A DNA stretch of 64,000 nt from Sorex araneus (GCF_027595985.1 NC_073303.1:24892181-24956180), one strand, 5' to 3'; shown: positions 1 through 12,714, counted from the first letter of the stretch. The notes: generated by a model not told the origin, from the sequence alone. Made by a program: numbers and translations.

Positions 1-977
1 TGGGAGTGACCTGGCATGCCTCTGTGGGCGGGACAGGCCGCTCCCCCGGCCACCTCAGCTGGGACTCTTTCCAGATCTGTCCTCTCCCTGGGAGCTGGCC
101 AAGCGCGACCTGCCCGTGGGACAGGGAGAGCGAGGCAATAAAGGACGGGAGTCTCCTGAAATCAGGGTGGCTCGCTGCCAAGGAGCAGGGCCAGGCGGGC
201 AGGGGAAGCCCCAGCGGGAGAGTCAGCTTGGCGCCAGCCTCAGCGGGTGCTCGATGGGGGCGGGCGTGGACACGGTGGGTCAGTACCACACCGAGACACC
301 GAGCCACCGGGCCACACTGAGGTGTGCTGGCCCTCAGCGTGTTTCTTCATGCCGTGTCCCAGGAAGCACACGCCTCCGTCCACACTCCACCTCTGCGTTG
401 ATTGGCTCTGACAGTTGACCTCCATGCATAAGTTCCCTGACGACGTGACAACGTCCTCGTCTCTGCCCCGGGTGGCTGGTTCTGCTCCTCTCATCGTCCT
501 GGTTTTACGGATGAGAGAATGAGGCCCGGTCCCGTCAGCCCGATACTGTTGCGGGAACTTTTGGTGATCGTCTGTTTTTATTAGTTTTACTTTGTGTAAG
601 GTTTCATTTACCTGCAGGTGATATGCAGATCATCAATGTTCATCTTTCTGGCGGGAGTGGGGGTGGGAAGGACGGTTTGTGTCCCGTCGGTGTTCAGGGG
701 CTCCTCCTAGCTCAAGGGCTGCTCCATCGAGACTGGGGGACCATGTGGCACTGGGGAATCCAACCCAGGCTTCCTGCAAAGCCTGACTCAGTCCTTCGAT
801 CCATCTACCTGCGCCTGAGCTGAATCATGCAGATATACCCGCACCCACGGCAGCCGTCTCGAGCCAGACCATTTCCAGCGCTTCCAGGAAACTCCCTGAG
901 CCTCTTTCCCGGCAGTTCCCCTCTTGGTTGTGGTTTCTCTCTCCTTCCGCTGCCCTGTCTGTTCTTTGTGGTCATGG

Positions 978-1095
978 TTGGTTTTGTTTGGGGGCCTCAA
1001 GGATTACTCCTAGGTCTGCACTCAGGGAATCACTCCTGGTGGGCGTGGGGGACCATACGGGGTGCCAGGGATCGAACCCAGGTAACCGTGTCTGT
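978..1095 (-). mobile_element. Old SOR-related SINE fragment
   Basis: 'gattactcctaggtctgcactcagggaatcactcctggtgg...atcgaacccaggt' in antisense. Diverged, and the head is partly lost. Confidence 0.6.
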
Positions 1096-2395
1096 TCTTA
1101 CTAACGCTTTAGGCCTCGCCTCTTTCCTCCAGGGTAATACCGGAGATGCCTGTCCGTGCGTGGCGGGTAGCAGTCTCCTGTACGTCATCCCTACGTCATT
1201 CCATTGCCCGGAAGCATCGCCTCAGCCTATGAAATGATCTCAGCTGGGCTGCCCAGAACGGGCAGATGGATGTTTGAATGTTTCCGGTTCTTTGCTGTTG
1301 TGGACGCCCCGGTGGGCATCCACATACCTGTCTTTCGGGGCTCACATTCCCCGTGTCTCTTCGTTCTTCGTGTAGGAGTATGGAATGTTGGGTTGTAGGT
1401 ATGCAGTTATGGTGCCGCCTTCTGCACCACCCACCCCTCCAACTGCCCAGCTGCCCAATGGCATAATTTGCCCATTCCATGTTTGAGTTTTCTTTTGGTG
1501 TTGACCTATTTTTTTTTTTGATGGGGTGGAGATGGCGGGGGGGGGGCATACCAGTTTGTGCTCAAGCCTTACTCCTAATTCTGTGCTCAGGACCACTGAT
1601 GTCTTGGAGATCATATGGGATGACAGGAATCAAGCAACCCTGAGATGTGGCTTCTGCTGACCCTGTGCCACCCAGCTTTCCCTACAGAACCACCCCACTG
1701 CACTGGCAGGAACCCCGGGAAGTCACCTGTCCCGCCCTCTCTTTTATTAGACCGAGCACCAGAGAGGGGATGTGATTTGCCCAAGGTCACACAGCACAGC
1801 CCGCCTCCCCCACTCACTCTGCTGCACCATTTCTCCTGGTCTTATACTCAGGGCTTGAAGACTCGGCTTTGAACAGGACATTGGGGCTGGAGAGACGAGT
1901 CAGTGGTCCGGAGCACATGCTCGGTCTTCGGGAAGCTCGAGGGTTCCAGCCCCTCCGCTGCCACTCACACACCCAGCAGGTTCTCCACCCAGCACCTGGA
2001 GACGCCCCCTCCCCCCTGTCCACCCCCACTCTGTTGAGATGCCACTGACACCTAACCTGGGGAAGGTCCTCATCATCTAGAACTTTCTGGAATTCTAGAG
2101 CCGGGCCATATTGTGGGCTCTTCCTGCAAGACCCTGAGTGGACACAGGTGACCCACCCTCCAAGGGTCTGAGGTTACAGCTGTTCTTTGGTTCTTCCTCT
2201 CCCTCCCCCCACCCCACCCTCCACCCCTTCCCCTTCCCCTTCCCCCCCCCCCCGTCATCAACTCACATTTCCCGCTCAAGTGTTCTCATGCAGCCTTATA
2301 GAGACACAGAGAGACTCACTGGCACCCAGCCTCTACCCCCAATACTGCAAGGTCCATTGGGCTCCTCTGTACACTGCTGAATGTGGCTCCCCCTG

Positions 2396-2400
<5 letters not shown>

Positions 2401-2430
<30 letters not shown>
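2401..2430. repeat. (GA)n microsatellite
   Basis: About 15 perfect AG units in unique sequence. Confidence 0.9.
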
Positions 2431-2435
<5 letters not shown>

Positions 2436-2849
2436 CTCAGTACCCCCCAAATCCTCCAGGATCTGGACACACGGGACGGCTGCCCTAAGTCAGAAGAACC
2501 TTCGCAATGCTGGGAAGCACTCAGAAGAGCCTCTCGCCACCCGGGATCTGGGGCGCTCCTAACTGATGCATTCTCTTCCCGGGAAGCTGCCATGTAAGGC
2601 CACATCCACGAGGTGGCGCCAAAACCTGTTTGAACCCGCGTTGGGGCCGGTGGCCTGTCGCCCCTGTTCCCCACTGCCACCTGGACTAAACTCTCCCACT
2701 CAGGCTTGCTCCTGAGAGATGTCCCAACCCCACTCCCTGCTCAAGCACCGTGAGTGGCAAGGAGCCAACTCCTTCTGGGGAAAGATTAACAGGATTGTAA
2801 AATAATCCAGAGAGATAAATGGACCGTATATTATGCAATACTGTAACAT

Positions 2850-3097
2850 GCACTGTAGCACTGTCCTCCCTTTGTCCATCGATTTGTTCGAGCAGGCACC
2901 AGTAACGTCTCCATTGTGAGACTTGCTGTTACTGTTTTTGGCATATCCAATATGCCATGGGGAGCTTGCCAGGCTCTGCCGTGCGAGCGGGATACTATCA
3001 GTAGCTTGCCGGGCTCTCCGAGAGGGATGGAGGAATCGAACCCCGGTCGGCCATGTGAAAGGCAAACACCCTACCCGCTGTGCTATCGCTCTAGTCC
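2850..3097 (-). mobile_element. Type-2 SINE, full length
   Basis: Antisense: tail (tttgtccatcgatttgttcgagcagg), body (gtctccattgtgag...ggcatatccaatatgcc...gagcttgccagg), then tRNA-like head (ctatcgctctagtcc). A perfect 13-bp duplication, aatactgtaacat, flanks it at 2837-2849 and 3098-3110. Confidence 0.9.
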
Positions 3098-3297
3098 AAT
3101 ACTGTAACATACAATGATAATATGTTTATACATGGAAAACACAATAAAAAAATATGCACCTTGATACACAAAATGTTTCAGATTAGGATATGCCCTTGGG
3201 AGAAACACTTGGGGGGAAGTTGGTTGAGGTCATCCCCAAATCATCCTTTTTTTTTTCTCCCAACCCATAGACCACTTAGCATGAATTTTCCATCTTC

Positions 3298-3425
3298 TCT
3301 TGCCTTGCACACACCTAACCTGGGTTTGATCCCCGACACCCCATATGGTCCCCTGAGCCCCAGCAGGAACAAGCCCTGAGCGCAGAGGCAAGGAGTCTGC
3401 CCTGAGCATGGCCAGGTGTGGCCCC
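3298..3425 (+). mobile_element. Old SOR-related SINE fragment
   Basis: 'cttgccttgcacacacctaacctgggtttgatccccgac' with a decayed type-1 body to 'gccaggtgtggcccc'. Confidence 0.65.
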
Positions 3426-3944
3426 AAATCCACACGCCCACCTTGAGGCGTGGTCTAAAGGGGCAGGTTAAAGGGAAAATAAATGACTTGTTTGCCCGAA
3501 GTCTCCGCAACCGGCTAAGGAGCAGGCTTTCTGGGGGTGATGATCCCGTAGAATTCTCAAGACCTGGTTGTTGCCTCACGCGTATCTGTTGTAGAAGAGC
3601 TCCAAGCCAAGCACAGAGCCAGGGTTGGGTGCTGGAGAGAGAGAGCTTAGTAGCTTAGTGGGCTCACACTTGCCCAGTTGGATCTGCAGCACCACAAGGT
3701 CCCCAGCACCTCCAGGGACAACCCCTGAGCCAGGTGTGTATGCCCTGGACACCACTATGTGTGGCTAGAAAAAAAAAACTGAACCAACAAATTAAAGCAC
3801 CATACCAGGAACTCAATCTTGGATACAATTTGGATCCCGGACGTGAATCCAGTTTGAATCTTTAATATAAATTCATTTTGAAAACCTCTATTGGTTTTCT
3901 GTTCATGTAGGGGAGATGCTGTGACCAGTTTTTTTCTTTTTTAT

Positions 3945-4290
3945 TTATTCATTTATTTATTTACTTATTTTATTGAATCACCATGTGGAAAGTCACAAAG
4001 GTTTCAGGTTTAAGTCTCAGTTATACAATGCTCTAACACCCATCCCTTCACCAGTGCACATATTCCACCACCAAGAATCACAGTATAGTTCCACCCCCCC
4101 CACGTTCCCAGCCCCCCACCCCGCCTATGTAACTGATAAATTTCACTTTACTTTCACTTTACTTAGATTACATTCAATATTTCAACACAAAACTCACTAT
4201 TATTGTTTGGAGTTTCTCCCCCCTAAAGTCGGACTTGTTGAAAAGGAAGCATTTGATAATTTGTTTTCCATTGCTGAGAATGAAGAGATA
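3945..4290 (-). mobile_element. Repeat with L1-like 3' end (non-L1 body)
   Basis: It starts with an A-tail complement (tttattttattgaatcacc), then the L1-like terminal block (cagttatacaatgctctaacacccatccc...ccagtgcacatattccaccacc). Beyond that it carries a body different from the L1 3' UTR (ttcactttacttagattacattcaatatttcaac...). The same body occurs at 30585-30665. Confidence 0.55.
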
Positions 4291-4309
4291 TGAAGTGACC
4301 AGTTTTTTA

Positions 4310-4456
4310 TTGTTTTGTTTGGACGGTATTCGGAGCTTACTCCTGGCTCTGTGTCCAGGGGTCACTCCTAGTGGTGCTCAGGGGACCATATGAGGTACCA
4401 GGGATGGACCACGTGTCTCCCAGGTGCCTTAACCCCTGTACTATTTCTCTGACCCA
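4310..4456 (-). mobile_element. Old SOR-related SINE
   Basis: Antisense body (cttactcctggctctgtgtcc...ggtgctcaggggaccatatgagg) and degenerate head; highly diverged. Confidence 0.65.
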
Positions 4457-5006
4457 TTACCAGTTTCTGTTCAGGCCCATCACATGCATGGGTGGGACCG
4501 AGGGCTCCAGGAAAGCAACGGAAACCTGCTTACTCCAGGCTCCTCTGCCCTCTGCCTATGGAGAGCCACCCACCCCCTGAGCCAACCTCCACCCTCAGCT
4601 CTGCTCCCCCGGAAACTTCCGCTCCAGGAAGTGCTGTGTTCTGCAGAAAGCACTCTGGCTGGAAAGCCCCAGTGTTCCAGATACAACTCTTGAAATCCCA
4701 GCAATCATCAACAGGAAGGGTTGTTTTTTTTTTTTTTCTGCCAGGTCATGGGATTGCTTGTCCCAACTGGTGACATGGGATTGCTTGTCCCAACTGGATG
4801 AGGGCACAGGGTACAGTCTCCAAGGGGGATTCCCCAGAGCTCTGCTGAAGTCCCCAACGCAAGGCAAGGTCCTCCCCCACCCTCCGGAGCGTCCTGGTCT
4901 GGGTGGGTTCTGAGGGTGGAGAAGTAAGATCAGAGGTGTCCCGGGGACCCCAAAGGGCCTCCATCCAGGGTCTTTCCAAGGTTTGGAAGAGAAAATGCCA
5001 ATGGTT

Positions 5007-5181
5007 GGGGCTGGAGTGATAGCACAACGGATAGGGTGTTTGCCTTGCACTCGGCCAACCCGGGTTCGATTCCCAGCATCCCATATGGACTCCTGAGCAC
5101 CGCCAGTGGTAATTCCTGAGTGCATGAGCCAGGAGTAACCCCTTGTGCATCTCTGGGTGTGACCCAAAAAGAAAAAAAAAA
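5007..5181 (+). mobile_element. SOR-type tRNA-derived SINE (type 1)
   Basis: A full-length copy: tRNA-like head with B box ggttcgattcc, body, then gacccaaaaag-A tail. It is flanked by a 14-bp duplication (4991-5004 and 5182-5195) with one mismatch, so it is a fairly young insertion. Confidence 0.9.
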
Positions 5182-5208
5182 GAAAATGTCAATGGTGGCC
5201 CTCAGCAC

Positions 5209-5560
5209 ACTTTTTTTTTAATTGAATCATCGTGAGATACAGTTACAAAGCGTCAAAGCGTTCATGTTTGAGCTTCAGTCATACAATGATCAAACACTCA
5301 TCCCTCCACCAGTGCACATTTTCCACCACCAGTGTCCCCAGTATCCCCCCACCCACACCCATCCCAGTCCTCACCCTGCCTCTATGGCAGACAATTCCCC
5401 CATATTCTCTCTCTACTTTGGGGCATTAGAGTTGGCTCGAATTTTCCCACTGCCATTCAAGCCTGCCTGTCAGGGGCAGACACTAGATAATTTATTTTCT
5501 ATTGCTCACTTTGAATATCATGAGAGGTTGGCCGAGCGATTCTTGGAATCCTAAAATTGT
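5209..5560 (-). mobile_element. Repeat with L1-like 3' end
   Basis: It starts 'ttaattgaatcatcgtgagatacagtt' and continues with the L1-like terminal block to about 5390, then 'cactagataatttattttctattgctcactttgaatatcatgag', which recalls the body at 4248-4290. The SINE at 5007-5181 lies just to its left and is not nested in it. Confidence 0.55.
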
Positions 5561-6397
5561 AAATGGTTGGTTGGGGTCTGGAGACATCTCTGTAGGGCGC
5601 TAATCCATTTTGGGATTCAACTGGGAGACTCTGGACTAGGTCTGTTGTTGGTGCGCTGAGATGGGCCCCGGAGGTAGACTGTGGGCGTGACTGCCAGGAT
5701 CCCAAGCAGGCGGGGAGTTGGGTCGGGGTGGCCCAACTCCTCTGCTGCCTGGAGTCTTACTCCTGGGACCCACACACCCGGGCCTTGATTCTGCAAGCTC
5801 ATGGTCGCCGGGGTTTCACCTGGGAGCAGGCAGGGAGAGCAATCCTGCTCCATCCCTCAGCACACATTTAAAGCGGTTGAAGGTAAAGGACATTAAGTTT
5901 CCCCGGGTGACCTGTGGGTCCCTCGGCAGCTGGAATCTTGATTGGCAGCAACAAGATTAAAGGGTTTTTGATGGAGCAGGAGGCTTGTGCCCTGGATGAC
6001 TGAGATGATGAACTGAGACGCAGTGCCTTTCTGAAAATAAATTCACACACACCCATATCAAAGTCCAGCGCCTAATCACAGAAGCCAGTCCTGATTCATC
6101 CGCTCCCATTGTCTTGGTTAGGTACCGCAGCTGCACAGAGAAGCTAAAAATAAACAAATTTTTGAAATATTTTAAAACATGAAATGTAAAAATAAAATAT
6201 TCTGTTAGGGCTGAAGAGCTCATGCATGCAAGAGGGGAGGCACTTGCCTTGCACGCAGTGTGTATCGGCTGTAATTCTGGTTCTAATCCCCGGTTCCACA
6301 TTGTCGTCATCTGAGCACTGTGGGGTGCGACCACAACCTCCTTCCCTACACCCCACCCCAGCACCCATTGAATAACTTAATTTCTAAAGTAGTTTTT

Positions 6398-6554
6398 GTT
6401 TGTTTGAGGGCCACACCTGGCAGTGCACAGGGCTTACTCCTGGCTCTGCGTTCACGGGTCATTCCTGGAGAGCTTGGGGGACCATATGGGATCAAACCCA
6501 GGTTGGCCACACGGAAGGCATGTGCCCTACCCTCTGTACTATCACTCTGGCCCT
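6398..6554 (-). mobile_element. SOR-type SINE (type 1), older
   Basis: Antisense copy with the canonical block order but many substitutions and a lost A-tail; the tRNA-like head is at the right end (tgtactatcactctggccc). Confidence 0.75.
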
Positions 6555-6593
6555 GAAAAATTAATTAAATTTCAAAAATTACTTTCCACCTCT

Positions 6594-6764
6594 GGGGCTG
6601 GAGCGATAGTACAGCGGGTAGGGTGTTTGCCTTGCATGCGGCCAACCCAGGTTCGATTCCCAGCATCCCATATGGTCCCCCGAGCACCGCCAGGAGTAAT
6701 TCCTGAGTGCAGAGCCATGAGTCAGCCCTGTGCATCACCGGGTGTGACCCAAAAGCCAAAAAAA
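6594..6764 (+). mobile_element. SOR-type SINE (type 1)
   Basis: Full-length, with a target-site duplication of about 20 bp reading aaaaattactttcca(c/t)ctct, ending at 6593 on the left and 6784 on the right. Confidence 0.9.
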
Positions 6765-6789
6765 AAAAATTACTTTCCATCTCTTCCGC

Positions 6790-6930
6790 ACAGCAGAGCC
6801 CGGCAAGCTCCCCTTGGTGTATTCAATATGCCAAAAACAGTAACAATAAGTCTCACAATGGAGACGTTAGTGGTGCCCACTTTAGCAAATCGATGGACAA
6901 CGGACAACAGTGCTACAGTGCTGCTTTCCA
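6790..6930 (+). mobile_element. Type-2 SINE fragment (body and tail)
   Basis: Contains 'agcccggcaagctcccc', 'atatgccaaaaacagtaacaataagtctcacaatggagacgtt' and the terminal 'agcaaatcgatgg'. The head is absent. It lies directly after the type-1 copy at 6594. Confidence 0.75.
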
Positions 6931-7119
6931 TCTCTATGGCTGTGGCAGAGAAACTGAAGTGTTGGGTGACTTAACGTGCTTGCTATTTGTTTTTTATCAA
7001 AGCAGGAGGGGATCCCCATCATAGAGACCCTCAGGGACCCAGGCTGATGGGCCTGCACTGTCCACGGCTGGGGGGGGGGGGCAGGGCGCTGATCATCGGC
7101 CAGTGTAGGGGGGGTTTTC

Positions 7120-7530
7120 GTGGGCTGCCATGTCCGTGTCCGCCCTCCTGCTTTGGAACACCGGCCCCCTTTTCCACCCTGCGCGCTGGCAGGACATGGC
7201 GCGGGGGTGTCACCCGCAGGGGCAACGTTGTCCCTGCGTTGGGTTGGTCAAGGAGCGCCCCGGGAGGAGGCCGGAGAAGAGTGTGGCCGAGGTCTGGCCA
7301 CTGTCGAAGTCGTCTGCGCTTTCTGCCTCCGTCCTGGCCCGAGTCACCCCCTTCCGATGGGGGTCACTGCTCCCCCCATCCACCCCTCCAGACTCAGGGG
7401 TGGGAAGGGCTTCGCACTCTTGCAGCCGAGAGCAGCAGCATGATGCCCACACCAGGGTCAAGGGCCTCAGTGTGAAGCCCCCGACGGTGGCCGACATGGA
7501 GCGAGTGTCCTCGGGCTTCCCGGCCACGCA
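7120..7530. other. CpG-rich unique segment, possible regulatory element
   Basis: GC-rich, repeat-free sequence with many CpGs (roughly 25 between 7080 and 7360 by eye), standing out from its repeat-rich, CpG-poor surroundings. No convincing exon was recognised. It is bracketed by a 24-base near-repeat (gagaccctc(a/g)gggacccaggctgat) at about 7024 and 7832. Confidence 0.35.
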
Positions 7531-7899
7531 CAGAGGCAGAGATCTCTGGGCAGGGGTCACTGGAAAGGCAGCTTGGCGGTCACTCCCCGAGCTGGGGAAG
7601 ACTCACCGGTGCACCCCAGCTCCCCGCCCCCACCAATCCCACACGTATTTCCACATTTAGCTGCAGATCCAAGGAAGCCCCGAGCCCCAGCCCTCCCCCC
7701 ACCTGCCCCCCCCCCACTTTCTCTGACCAAGCATTCCCTGGACTCTTTTGTCTCTTCCCAGACCTCCACATCCGGTAGGGCAGCGCTAGCCTGGACAGGG
7801 CCTGGTACAGGTGGGCAGCTCAGGGCCAGGAGAGACCCTCGGGGACCCAGGCTGATGCAGTCCTATAAGTAAAGGCATTAAAAAGCTTAGGGAAGGACA

Positions 7900-8940
7900 C
7901 AGGGGAAGGACACAGACAGGATTCAGATGCCCAGGAAGAGGGACGGTGCTGAGCACAGGACACTCCCCCATGGGCAGCTGTTCACGGCCGGAGAGTAGGA
8001 AAGCTGCGACAGGGTGACAGGAATGGCTGGGGGACAGCTGGGAGCCCCAGCCCTTGTTCAGAGCACAGGGATCTTGACCACATGCAGGTGGCCGTGTCCA
8101 GAGACAGAGGAAAGCGTCCGGGGGAGAGAGAGCAACGCAGGACCCAGGCTTGGCTCACGGGAGGGGAGTAGGTTGTGTGGGACGTCAGGAAGGTCATGCC
8201 TGGCACCAGGTCATCGTTCACACGGAAGAGAGAGGCCTGGACTTCTGGGGAGGGACCCAGACCCATATCTACCTTTATCTACATAATAAACTAGTGTTTC
8301 ATCTACCAAGTTCTGTATGCAAATCTTTTGTACAATTCTCAAGAACCCACCAGCACAGGAAACATCGACTTTTGTGCTAAGACTTTTGTGCTAAGAAGAG
8401 TCCCACCCCCCTTTAGGAAGTAGACACACAGATTTAGGTCTTAGCTTGAGCTAGAGGTTACAGTCCCCTCGGCAGACACACGAACAATGAGGGTCTAAAG
8501 TGATGAGAGGGGACAGAACCCTCCCCTACCCGTGCTCTCGTTCAAGTCTCCAGGCCTGTGAGAGGGAACCAGGAGACAAATCAGGTGTTCTTTTCTGATC
8601 ACATTCTTTTGCCACAGAATGTGGCCCTTTCTCTCCCATTAGATGTTAAGGGTGAGCCTGAGCAGGACACTGGTCAACCCGAGTGCCCTGTGGCTGAGAT
8701 CTTAACTGCATTCAAATGAAGGACAGTTGCTGGCTGCCGGTGATGACCAACATCTCCATGGGGTTTCATCTCATCAGCATTTCGTTCTTGTACTTGGTGG
8801 GGAGAGTGTCACACCAAGTAGTGCTTAGGGATCATTCAGGGGACTGGGATGAACCCCAGTCGGCTGCCTGCAAGGGATGAACCTTCTCTGTGTTCTCTCT
8901 CCTGGCCCTCGTCAGCATTTCATTCTCTTGAAATAACAGG
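7900..8940. other. Unique intergenic stretch, nothing recognised
   Basis: No SINE, L1 or simple repeat and no coding signal beyond short chance ORFs. One local duplication, gacttttgtgctaag, occurs twice in tandem at about 8368-8396. Confidence 0.5.
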
Positions 8941-8948
8941 GGTTTTTC

Positions 8949-9126
8949 TGTTTGTTTTTTTTCTTTTTTGGGTCACACCCAGCGATGCTCAGGGGTCACT
9001 CCTGGCTCTGCACTCAGGAATTACCTCTGGCCGTGCTCAGGAGACCATATGGGATGCTGGGAATCGAACCCGGGTCGGCTGCATGCAAGGTAAATGCTCT
9101 ACCCGCTGTGCTATCACTCCAGCCCC
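8949..9126 (-). mobile_element. SOR-type SINE (type 1)
   Basis: Full-length antisense copy with a 17-bp duplication with one mismatch (aataacaggggtttttc at 8932-8948; aataacaggtgtttttc at 9127-9143). Confidence 0.9.
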
Positions 9127-9917
9127 AATAACAGGTGTTTTTCATTTCATTCTTTGTGAGAAAATTCTTCTGGGTGCCAGGGATCGAAGCCGAGACCCTT
9201 CCACGCCAGCCTGTGTTTTCCCACTGACCTATGGCCCCAGACTGCCTCTTGAGTGCTTTGCACATGTTCTAGAAAGATGAAGTGTCCAGCTACAGAGGAA
9301 AACATCATAAATATGATTAATGACCTTGTGGCCTGTTCTGCTATTTGTTTTAGCTCATATCTCTCATGGTCATAGCAAGATAAGTGCCATGAGTTGTATT
9401 AGTCAGGAGGAAGCAGAAAGCATGCCAGTCCCTCTTAGCAGAGAAGGAATTAAGTTTACAAAGTCACTGGGAGCATTGAAGGAGCAGGTTCTAGAAGGGG
9501 CCTGCAGGAATCTCCTGGAGCACCACCCCCTTAGCTATGATCCCACAGGCGACCCCCTGTACCATGAAGAGATGTCCCCACCAGGCCTGGTTTGCTCCAG
9601 ATACCAGAGGGGGTGGAGGTAGGCGAGGAGGGAGGGTAATAAAGAGTGACCCCATCTCACTGGCTCTTGCCAGATCCTGGTTCCAGAGCATCTTCTTGTC
9701 ATATCCTCATCCACCACGGAAATGCTCCTAAGGGAGTCTGGGAAGTGTGTCCAGAAGGGAAAGGGAGGACGAATACGGCCACTCCATGAGCACCATCAGC
9801 ATAGGAATATTTGATACCACTTACAAGCATTTAACATTTAACACATGTATGTTTCTCCTGACTCTGTTTACTTGATCCAAGAAATTGTTGACCCTTTCTT
9901 TTTTTGTTGTTTGTTTG

Positions 9918-10090
9918 ACCTTTTTTTTTTTTTTTTTGGCATTTTGGGCCGTACCATCAATGCTCAGGGGTTACTCCTGGTTCTGCACTCAGGAATCATC
10001 CTGGCAGTGCTCGGGGTGCCAGGGATAGAACCCGGATCGGCAGCATGCAAGGCAAACGCCCTTCCCTCTGTGCTGTCACTCCACCGCTCC
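9918..10090 (-). mobile_element. SOR-type SINE (type 1)
   Basis: Antisense copy with an 18-T tail complement at the left and a head ending gtgctgtcactccacc. The body carries a small deletion. Confidence 0.8.
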
Positions 10091-11306
10091 CCCCTCCCAC
10101 TGGCTTTCTTTTTCTCTTTTTCTGACTCGAATAAGATTTCTGTTTGCTGGAAAAGCACTCTTGCCCTCATCTGTAGATAAAAGTCTGTCCATTTAGTTCA
10201 GCAGCCCAGTGCACTGGCCGGAGACCTGAGAGACCGTTTCCTTAGAGAGAGCTGCCTTGGGTGCAAGGGTCCACGGTGGCAGGTGCTCAGGGAATAACCT
10301 CCTTCCCTGCAGGAAGAGAGACCCTCTTTATGCCTTATAGGAAGTAAGAACTTCCACACATTCTTTTAAACATAATAAACACTTCCTGGAGGAAACAATA
10401 TAGCTTGATAAATTCAATGTTTTCTTCAATAAAGAGCCAGCTGCCCCAGAACACACTCAGAGATCAGCGAGAGTTGGAGGAGCTGCACAGAGGTTGTGAA
10501 TTGAGCTGGACAATGTCCACATGGGTGTCCACACACCACAGAGGCAGGGGAAAGAGGCTCTGGCGGAGAATTCAGCCAGGCCCATGGCCAGTTTTTTAGA
10601 TTATTTATTGGTTTGAGTGTCCTCATCCAGCAGTAATTAGAGCTCAACTCTTGGCTGTAAGATCAGGAATCGCTCCAGGAAGGCCTCAGGGAACCCTCCA
10701 CAGAACTAGGGATCAAACCCCAGTGGTCACATTCAAGGGAGGTGCCTTACCCACTATACTACCTCTCTGATTCATCCCACCCTAAATTTAAATGTGTCTC
10801 CCTCGTAGCCCAGCCATTCTATTCCTGAGAATGCACCTTACAAAAATGAGCTCCTCTCAAATTTTTCGGACATCCATTCTCAGCTGAGGCCTCTGGGATG
10901 CTCTCTGGAGGGGAGAGGCCTGGCCTCCCAATAGCTCCTATACCCCAAAGCCGCTGCCAGGCCTCTGACTGGACTCTGCCACCTCAGGACTGGGCCTCAC
11001 AGACTGCCCAGTGAAATGTCCTGGATTTTCTGGCGCATGGCCACATTTACAGCCACAATATCTCCAAACTATGACACTGACACAGCAGCCGGAGGGCACC
11101 AGATTGGATGGGATGTAACGTAGAGGCCAAACAATCCAGCCTAATGAAACGTCAACACAGAAGGCTTCATTTGCAACAACAGCTTTGAACCCCTCAGACA
11201 AGGACTTACTGTCCCCATGGCGAAGCACAACAACCTTCACAAATTTTCTTCTACGGAAATATTTTTCAATCATTCCATTAACCTGTTTGTCAGTAGTAAC
11301 AAGCTA

Positions 11307-11556
11307 CATCACTGTCACTGTCATCCCGTTGCTCATCAATTTGCTCGGGCAGGCACTAGTAACGTCTCCATTGTGAGACTTGTTATTACTGTTTTTGGCA
11401 TATCGAATACACCACAGGTAGCTTGCCAGGCTCTGCCATGCGAGTGAGATACTCTCAGTAGCTTGCCAGGCTCATCCGAGAGGGACGGAGGAATCGAACC
11501 CGGGTCAGCCAAATGCAAAGCAAACGCCCTACCCACTGTGCTATCACTCCAGCCCC
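11307..11556 (-). mobile_element. Type-2 SINE, full length
   Basis: Antisense, complete from 'actgtcactgtcatcccgttgctcatc' to 'ctatcactccagccc', with all body landmarks present. Confidence 0.88.
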
Positions 11557-12551
11557 CATAGTTTTTCTGATACACGGTTTATCAATTGATCTAGTCAAAT
11601 CTCTCATTCTTAGGGGAAAGATTCATTTCATTATTGTTTTTACTCTTATAATATTCTCTACCAAATTTAATGATGCATGAATTTTTTTCCAAGACATGCT
11701 CGTTTTACAGGGAATGTTTTAATCCACGTGGGAAGAAGCTGGGGGACACAGTGTGACGTGTGCATCTGAACTGGTCCCCCCCACAACTCTTGATCGATTA
11801 TACCTGTACCCATCGCTGCATTAACCCACCTCTTCTTGTTGATTTGTAAGCTTTATTTTTCATTTGTGAAAATCATATGTTATTTGAAATAGTTCCAGGC
11901 TTACCTATTGGTGGAGGGGTTTGGGTTTTCCAGTCATATCCGGCAGTGCTCAAGGCTCTATACTCAGGAGTCACTCCGAGTGGTGTATGTCAAACTCCTT
12001 AGACCTGTACTATCTCTCTAGCTCAGACCTATCTTTTTTTCCATTGATTTTTTTTGTTATAATAGTTCCCATTTTACTTGTTTTGCTTTATAATAGATTT
12101 AACATCCAGAAGAGAACATTTTCCTTCCTCATCCAAATTATCCCCTTTCACCCCAACCTCCTGCCAAATTTTCTAGAAGCCTTACCTGTTCATTTGGCAG
12201 GTAAAACATAGACAACGGTATTTTGAGCATTCTAAAATTTTAATTGTGTTTAATTCTTCACAAACTGACTTGGAGGTGTAGGGAGCTATGAATTAACCAG
12301 CAGAGCACTAAGATTTTTTTTCTTACCTTTCCCATTCAAGAGTATGGATGTTTTATTCAGGAATAAGCTCCATAGCAGAGCACTTTCCCTGTATATGTAG
12401 TGTTCAATCTCTGGCATGACAAAAGAAACGTATATGAATGTTTCTAGAGCCAAGAAGATAGTTCAATGGGTAGAGAGATTTGCGTGAGGGAGGACCAGTT
12501 TCAATCCCAGGCTCAGAATAATACTTGAGCACTTCCCAGAGTGAGCCCTGA

Positions 12552-12714
12552 GGGGCTGGAGCCATAGCACAGCGGGTAGGGCCTTTGCCTTGCACGCAGC
12601 CAACCCAAGTTTGATTCCCAGCATCCCATATGGTCCCCCGAGCACCGCCAGGAGTAATTCCTGAGTGCAGAGCCGGAAGTAGCTTCTGAGTACTTCTGGG
12701 TGTGGTCCCAAACA
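12552..12714 (+). mobile_element. SOR-type SINE (type 1)
   Basis: A full-length sense copy with a diverged terminal third (agtagcttctgagtacttctgggtgtgg). Confidence 0.82.

Noticed and set aside
5007-5080. tRNA-like sequences with A and B boxes as possible tRNA genes
   Set aside because: They are SINE heads: each is fused to a SINE body, flanked by target duplications, and cannot fold into a full cloverleaf by eye.
6423-6974. Recurring ORFs with GYSWLCTQELLLAVLRGPYGM or WVTPGDAQGLLLALHSGI across the window
   Set aside because: They are the translated SOR SINE body in different frames, not a protein family.
9320-9622. + strand ORF of 100 codons starting with a hydrophobic, signal-like stretch
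   Set aside because: No homology recognised, no promoter or poly(A) signal nearby, and composition consistent with chance.
10938-11273. - strand ORF of 111 codons (IEKYFRRRKFVKVVVLRHGD...)
   Set aside because: It lies in non-repetitive DNA and looks less biased than most chance ORFs, but I recognise no protein, splice signal or poly-A remnant, so it is unsupported.
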